Made by a program: the position numbers and the translations under genes. From Anaerorhabdus sp964386325 (GTDB lineage: Bacteria; Bacillota_I; Bacilli_A; Erysipelotrichales; Erysipelotrichaceae): a DNA stretch of 64,000 nucleotides. Within the stretch, counting starts at the first letter, position 1; each line of letters starts with the position of its first letter. The notes under the pieces are model-generated. The model had not been told where the DNA came from, did no database searches, and saw only the letters and a program-made list of their open reading frames with translations. Location of the stretch: assembly GCA_964386325.1 (NCBI GenBank), contig CAYLQY010000001.1, positions 1-64,000 on the forward strand, written 5' to 3'. This document shows positions 59,726 to 64,000 of this stretch, in pieces.

Positions 59726-60196
59726 ATGAAATATTGTGGTAGTTTATATGTAGCATTAAATAAAGAAGAAACAGTAAATTTTTATAGAGAAATATTGGGT
59801 CTACGAGTTATACAAGACTTTGGAACTAACTTTACATTAACAGGTGGAGTTTCATTTCAAACGATTGAGTCATGGGCAGGATTTATTGAAAAAGATGTTG
59901 AAGATATAAAATTGGGTGCATGCAATGGTGAAATGTATTTTGAAACTGAAGATTTGGATGCCGTTGTTGAGGCACTAAATAAGTGTAAGAAAATTGAATA
60001 TGTGCATAAGAAAAAGGAACATAATTGGGGGCAACTCGGTTTACGAATTTACGATCCAAATCATCATATTATCGAAATAAGTGAAAGTATGACATGTATG
60101 TGTAAAAGACTTTATAATAAGGGTATGACTGCTGAAGAAATTTCACAAAAAACTGGACTTTCTGTGAAACTAGTACAAAGATTTTTGAAAAAGTAA
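59726..60196 (+). CDS. VOC-family protein with C-terminal HTH
   Basis: About 156 residues. The N-terminal single VOC domain (FYREILGLRVIQDFG, LRIYDPNHHIIEISES) is followed by a short helix-turn-helix-like tail (GMTAEEISQKTGLSVKLVQRFL). The start at 59726 (or 59723) is chosen for the GGAGG at 59713; an upstream ATG at 59696 overlaps the AraC gene end. It may combine ligand binding and DNA binding. It is last in the AraC transcript. Confidence 0.75.
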   Translation: MKYCGSLYVALNKEETVNFYREILGLRVIQDFGTNFTLTGGVSFQTIESWAGFIEKDVEDIKLGACNGEMYFETEDLDAVVEALNKCKKIEYVHKKKEHNWGQLGLRIYDPNHHIIEISESMTCMCKRLYNKGMTAEEISQKTGLSVKLVQRFLKK

Positions 60197-60211
60197 TTTT
60201 ACTTATAGACT

Positions 60212-60253
60212 AAAAAATGAGATTTTCCATATAGGTTAATCTCATTTTTTTTA
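60212..60253. terminator. Bidirectional terminator
   Basis: AAAAAATGAGATT with AATCTCATTTTTT, 13-base loop, T-run on the right and A-run on the left, between convergent genes. Confidence 0.87.
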
Positions 60254-60255
60254 TT

Positions 60256-61545
60256 TTATTTTTTTAATTCGTCAAATTTACTCTTCATTGTTGGATTCTT
60301 TCTAACGAGTTTCTTAACTGTTAAATCCTCTGCTTTATCATTGGCAATGCGTAAATTATTTTCTGAAGAAAGTAAAGCCTCTTTGGTTTTTTGAAGGTGG
60401 CTAATGGTCTTATCAATTTCATCAATGGCAGTTGTAAACTTGCGGCTTGCAAGCTCAAAGTTTTTAGCGAAACCAGTTTTGAATGAATTTAAATCTTCTT
60501 CGAAATTTGTAATATCAATATTTTGTTCCTTCATTAATGCAACCACTTGTTTATATTGAAGAGAATTTAATGCAGCATTACGAAGTAGCGTAATAAGTGG
60601 AATGAAGAACTGTGGGCGAATGATATACATTTTTTCATATTCATAAGACACATCAACTATTCCTGTATTATATAGTTCATTGTCTTGTTCAAGGAGTGAG
60701 ACTAAGATAGCATATTCACATTTCTTTTCACGGCGATCTTTATCAAGCTCTTTTAAGAAGTGTTCATTTTTTTTCTTTGTTGTGGTTTGATCTTCTTCAT
60801 TTTTCATTTCAAACATGATGGATATGATTTCTACACCATTTTCATCACTTTCGCGATAAATGTAATCGCCTTTACTTCCAGATTTTGCATCGTTATCTTT
60901 TGAAAAACTAGCATTTCTAAAGGCTGTCATACGAAGTTTATTGAATTCAATTTCACAATGTTGTTCAAGGGATTCACCAATCATTTTAGTAGATTGTTTA
61001 GCCTTAAAGTCTTTGTAGAAAGCAATCGTTTCTTCTTTTTGACGTAGTTCAAGATCGAATTTCTCTTTGATTGATGCTTTCTCTATTTCAGTTTCTTTTT
61101 GAAGAAGTTCAATTTTATGTTGCGTTTCAAGTAATTCCTTTTCTTTTTGTGATAACGCTTGAACTATTTCCATTTTCTTACTTTCTTCTAAAGACTGAAG
61201 ACGATTATTAAGTAGTACGATTTGTTTATCACGTTCAATAATATCTTCACGCATAGCTTTCTCAACATCGGCAACCGCAATCTTCTCAGATTGGCTACTT
61301 GCTTCATTTTTTGCCTTTAATTCTGTGATTACTTGTTCCATTCGTGCTAACTCTTTTTGTAATTGATTTTGTGATCTTTCTTCGATTAATGCTATTTCAC
61401 TAGTATGTTGTGCTTTTATTTGTTCTAATTTTTCATGGACTTCATTATTAAATTCACTGGTACGAACTTGATTCAGAATATCAGCATAGCTAGCTTCATC
61501 AATTGTAAACGTTGTACCACAATGTGGACATTTTATTTCATGCAT
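60256..61545 (-). CDS. DUF2130 protein with zinc ribbon and coiled coil
   Basis: A 429-residue protein. A short N-terminal zinc-ribbon half-site (CPHCG) comes first, a long coiled coil covers residues about 20-190, and then the DUF2130 domain (GESLEQHCEIEFNKLRM, KGDYIYRE, IMFEMKNEEDQTTTKKKNEHF, CEYAILVSLLE). The DUF2130 core resembles a PD-(D/E)XK nuclease in its D...E-x-K arrangement, so a DNA-processing role is plausible. It is single-gene and close to a regulator pair. Confidence 0.85.
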   Translation of the reverse strand: MHEIKCPHCGTTFTIDEASYADILNQVRTSEFNNEVHEKLEQIKAQHTSEIALIEERSQNQLQKELARMEQVITELKAKNEASSQSEKIAVADVEKAMREDIIERDKQIVLLNNRLQSLEESKKMEIVQALSQKEKELLETQHKIELLQKETEIEKASIKEKFDLELRQKEETIAFYKDFKAKQSTKMIGESLEQHCEIEFNKLRMTAFRNASFSKDNDAKSGSKGDYIYRESDENGVEIISIMFEMKNEEDQTTTKKKNEHFLKELDKDRREKKCEYAILVSLLEQDNELYNTGIVDVSYEYEKMYIIRPQFFIPLITLLRNAALNSLQYKQVVALMKEQNIDITNFEEDLNSFKTGFAKNFELASRKFTTAIDEIDKTISHLQKTKEALLSSENNLRIANDKAEDLTVKKLVRKNPTMKSKFDELKK

Positions 61546-61631
61546 CTGTTTTAACCCTCCTAAATACTACTTGCTGTGTAAATCATAACACAAAAATTGA
61601 ATGAAATGAGATGTAGAAACTGCTATTTTTC

Positions 61632-61665
61632 TACAAAAGAAAAGAATGAGTAATTCTACCCATTC
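61632..61665 (-). terminator. Terminator of the cassette 4 regulator
   Basis: On the minus strand, GAATGGGTA-GAAT-TACTCATTC with one G-U pair, followed by TTTTCTTTT. Confidence 0.75.
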
Positions 61666-61695
61666 GAATAAGATGTTAATAATTATATCAAACAC

Positions 61696-63573
61696 TTAGT
61701 TAGACATTGTATTGAACATATTGATGAATTCCATAAATGAAGAAACATGGATTATTTGATGAAGGATATCCGTATTACATAAGACTTGGATAATTCCGGT
61801 ATAAATTTTCATGAAGTCTTTTCGGTCTTCCTTGCAAACGGCAATGAGAAAAACACAGTTTACGCTGGAACCATTCCAAGGGATTCCATTTTCATTCAAG
61901 AGAACACAAATCTGAGTTTTCTTCGCATTTAATTCTATAGCATGAGGAACGGCGAATAAATTGAAGAAACAAGTTGAAGAAGTAGATTCTCGTTTGAGCA
62001 CAGAATCAGTAAAAGAAGAGTCACAAATACCTTCGTTGATTACTTGCTGACTTAGAAATCTAATTGCATCATCTGAATTGGTAAAATCAATGTTCTTGAA
62101 GAATAGTTTTTCATTGAAGAAGTTTAGCATCATTTTCTTGTATTTTATTTTCTTCTTTTCCATCAGCAAGGTATTTAACTTGTTTTCTGTTTGAGCAATA
62201 TCAATGTCAGAAAAGAAAGGACTAATTAAAACATGAGGTATAGTTGGATTAGGAAGGGGCATTGTAGTTATTATCAAATCAATATCTTTGTAATGAGGTA
62301 TTTCAGATGTGTTAAATATGAAATTAATAATTTTTATTTTCGTTCCAAAATATTGATTCATTCTCGCAATTAAGTGATCAGACATTCGATGATAATCACT
62401 GCATAAAACAAGTGTCTTTACTAATTCCTCGGTAGAAGAAGATTGTTCGATAATAAACCCAATGTAAATACTTAATAATCCAATTTCTTCATCAATGATT
62501 TTAATTTGGAAAGAATCTTCAATTTCTTTTGCTAAGTGAACCGCTACATCATAAGTGAAAGGACTAGTTTCTTTTATTGAAGATGCAATTAAATTAGCGG
62601 CATACTGTTTAGTTTGAGCACGTTTAATTAGTGCGGATATATGAAGCGTAAAGTTTGCCAAGAATTGATTGTAGTCAATTGTAATCATGTAATAGTCAAA
62701 TGTATTATGAATTAAAGAAATAATTTTATTCGAAACTAAATTATCTTCAAAAAATAAGTTTGAGTGTGAAAGGTCTTTTTTTATTTGTCCAGTTAGTAGC
62801 ATCGAAATATAGAGAATATCATTCTCTTCGATTGAAAAGTACCAATGATTACTTAGTTGGTTACATATTTCACTGGCGATTTTATATTCATTACAATCCT
62901 TATCAATTGAAGAAGTGAAGTTGCCGATTGAAAATTTCTCTCTAATACGGCTTAACGCTACGAGTATATTTACAATTAAATTTGTTTCGTAGCATGATTC
63001 TAAAATATAGTTATACTTATGAATAGTTTCTAATATGATTGACTTAACACGATTTATATTTAGGTTTTTAAAGTAATTTGAGGCATTTTCAATATTATCA
63101 AACGATAGATTTATTTCTTTAATAATCAAAGAATGAATCGCTTTTCTGCGACTTAATTCATCGCCAACTAAACTAACCGTATTATTCTTTTTTATAAGTG
63201 ATAAATTATAGGGAGAAATACTGTTTTTAAGGTTGTTTAGAATGGCGTTCAATGTAGATGTACTTACATATAGTTCATCTGCAAGATCATCAATGTTATA
63301 TGAAAAATCATTAAGAATTATCATTTTAAATACAAGTGTTTCGTTATCATTTTCTAATTGTTCTTCAAAAGTGAAGGTGTTATTTTTAACTAATTGGTAG
63401 CCTCTATTTGATGATAAAATCAAGGTTTCTTTAGAAAGTTGATTTATTGCACGAATTTCAGATTGTACAGTTCGTAGCGAAAGATGTAGTGTGGTTGCAA
63501 TAAGTTGTCCAGGAGTAGGAATTTCTGAGTTTAATTTCTGAATGATTGATATTTGTCTTTTAGTTAATTCCAT
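61696..63573 (-). CDS. PRD/PTS-domain transcriptional regulator of cassette 4
   Basis: About 625 residues in the LicR/MtlR layout: N-terminal HTH (SLRTVQSEIRAINQLS), second HTH-like region (residues about 85-130), PRD1 and PRD2 (IGLLSIYIGFIIEQ), degenerate EIIB-like segment (LVLCSDYHRMSDHL), and EIIA-like domain with His544 in FAVPHAIELNAK. The start at 63573 is preferred because AAGGAGG precedes it; an in-frame ATG at 63594 lies before that site. It is divergent from a PTS operon that runs out of the window. Confidence 0.88.
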   Translation of the reverse strand: MELTKRQISIIQKLNSEIPTPGQLIATTLHLSLRTVQSEIRAINQLSKETLILSSNRGYQLVKNNTFTFEEQLENDNETLVFKMIILNDFSYNIDDLADELYVSTSTLNAILNNLKNSISPYNLSLIKKNNTVSLVGDELSRRKAIHSLIIKEINLSFDNIENASNYFKNLNINRVKSIILETIHKYNYILESCYETNLIVNILVALSRIREKFSIGNFTSSIDKDCNEYKIASEICNQLSNHWYFSIEENDILYISMLLTGQIKKDLSHSNLFFEDNLVSNKIISLIHNTFDYYMITIDYNQFLANFTLHISALIKRAQTKQYAANLIASSIKETSPFTYDVAVHLAKEIEDSFQIKIIDEEIGLLSIYIGFIIEQSSSTEELVKTLVLCSDYHRMSDHLIARMNQYFGTKIKIINFIFNTSEIPHYKDIDLIITTMPLPNPTIPHVLISPFFSDIDIAQTENKLNTLLMEKKKIKYKKMMLNFFNEKLFFKNIDFTNSDDAIRFLSQQVINEGICDSSFTDSVLKRESTSSTCFFNLFAVPHAIELNAKKTQICVLLNENGIPWNGSSVNCVFLIAVCKEDRKDFMKIYTGIIQVLCNTDILHQIIHVSSFMEFINMFNTMSN

Positions 63574-63632
63574 ATAAAATGCCTCCTTATCCAATAGTAT
63601 CTTATCAAATTATAATAATGATTCAATTATTA

Positions 63633-63654
63633 TTTTGCGGTGTGCACCGCAAAA
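63633..63654. promoter_or_regulatory. Operator in the cassette 4 divergent region
   Basis: A 22-bp near-perfect palindrome with arms TTTTGCGGTG and CACCGCAAAA around TG. A -35-like TTGGAA (63660-63665) starts 17 bp after its centre. GGTG/CACC half-sites recall the cassette 3 operators. Confidence 0.7.
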
Positions 63655-63710
63655 AGAAATTGGAAGTTTTAATGAGTATATGGAAAAATAGGATTGCAAG
63701 GAGGAAGACG

Positions 63711-64000
63711 ATGAATAAAGAAACAATGCAAAGCATAGGATTTCAAATAATTTCATTTGCTGGAAGTGCTTTTGATCATTTCAATAGAGCAATTGAACAT
63801 GCAAGTAATGGATTATTTGAAGAATCTGATAATGAAATAAAACTAGGGAATGATGATTTGAATCAAGCACATCAAGCACAAACAAATTTATTGATTGCGG
63901 AAGTAAATCAAGAGGAATTAGAATTTAGTTTAATTATGGTACATGCGCAAGATCACTTAACTATGGCTATCTTTACTCAAAGAATGGCTAAGCAAATGAT
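63711..64000 (+). CDS. PTS EIIA, lactose/cellobiose family (cut by window end)
   Basis: The first 96 residues of an EIIA with phospho-His78 in IMVHAQDHLTMAIF and conserved AHQAQTN. The ATG follows AAGGAGG. It is the first gene of the cassette 4 operon, unlike cassettes 2 and 3, which begin with EIIB. The 3' end is outside the window. Confidence 0.92.
   Translation, partial: MNKETMQSIGFQIISFAGSAFDHFNRAIEHASNGLFEESDNEIKLGNDDLNQAHQAQTNLLIAEVNQEELEFSLIMVHAQDHLTMAIFTQRMAKQM

Overview
The window is AT-rich DNA from a low-GC Gram-positive bacterium (Bacillota). The evidence is strong AGGAGG-type ribosome binding sites, many PTS operons with PRD regulators, a LicT-type antiterminator, a purine riboswitch and VanZ/YczE-type membrane proteins. 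An Erysipelotrichia-like or related host-associated fermenter is my best guess, but no rRNA or other decisive marker is present. LAYOUT: 1-6.1 kb holds a tRNA-Gly and beta-glucoside cassette 1 (PRD/EII regulator, EIIC, unknown membrane protein, EIIA, EIIB, GH1 phospho-glycosidase). 6.1-7.7 kb has a choline-kinase-like protein and a VanZ protein. 7.8-13.8 kb is cassette 2 (divergent regulator; EIIB-EIIC-EIIA-GH1-YczE). 13.9-15.4 kb is a guanine-type riboswitch plus an NCS2 purine permease. 15.4-23.3 kb is cassette 3 (a single GH1 gene, divergent regulator, EIIB-EIIC-EIIA-GH1, Cof-type HAD phosphatase), bracketed by two copies of one terminator. 23.4-34.0 kb has a second HAD phosphatase, a VOC protein, an M24 peptidase, an RND efflux pump with its TetR repressor and operator, a LysR regulator divergent from a CofE-like ligase, and guaA. 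34.0-47.6 kb is a 13.6-kb island inserted at the 3' end of guaA. It is bounded by a 12-bp direct repeat of the last guaA codons. It carries decayed DUF1016 and IS21 remnants and a type I restriction-modification locus with unusual accessory genes. 47.7-50.6 kb is housekeeping. 50.6-55.0 kb is cassette 5, a glucose-family PTS controlled by a LicT antiterminator through two RAT/terminator switches. 55.1-61.5 kb holds small regulatory and enzyme genes. 61.7-64.0 kb starts another PRD-controlled PTS cassette (cassette 4), cut by the window edge. HOW IT WORKS TOGETHER: the PTS cassettes import and phosphorylate beta-glucosides, and each complete cassette supplies a GH1 enzyme carrying the Ser-Lys-Tyr phosphate-binding signature. 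The PRD regulators appear to act from 18-22 bp palindromes centred about 18 bp upstream of the -35 box, a geometry shared by four promoters and probably a fifth. MOST UNUSUAL POINTS: (i) two of the five GH1 enzymes have Gln in place of the acid/base Glu, as in plant myrosinases; (ii) GuaA has lost the second half of its glutaminase domain and the catalytic Cys; (iii) the guaA-targeted defence island has a half-size extra HsdS, a zinc-ribbon/TM-protein/membrane-protein trio between hsdM and hsdS, and a phosphatase + DUF6037 module flanked by a 26-nt hsdS 3'-end repeat; (iv) the second LicT target RNA overlaps the last codons of the antiterminator gene itself.
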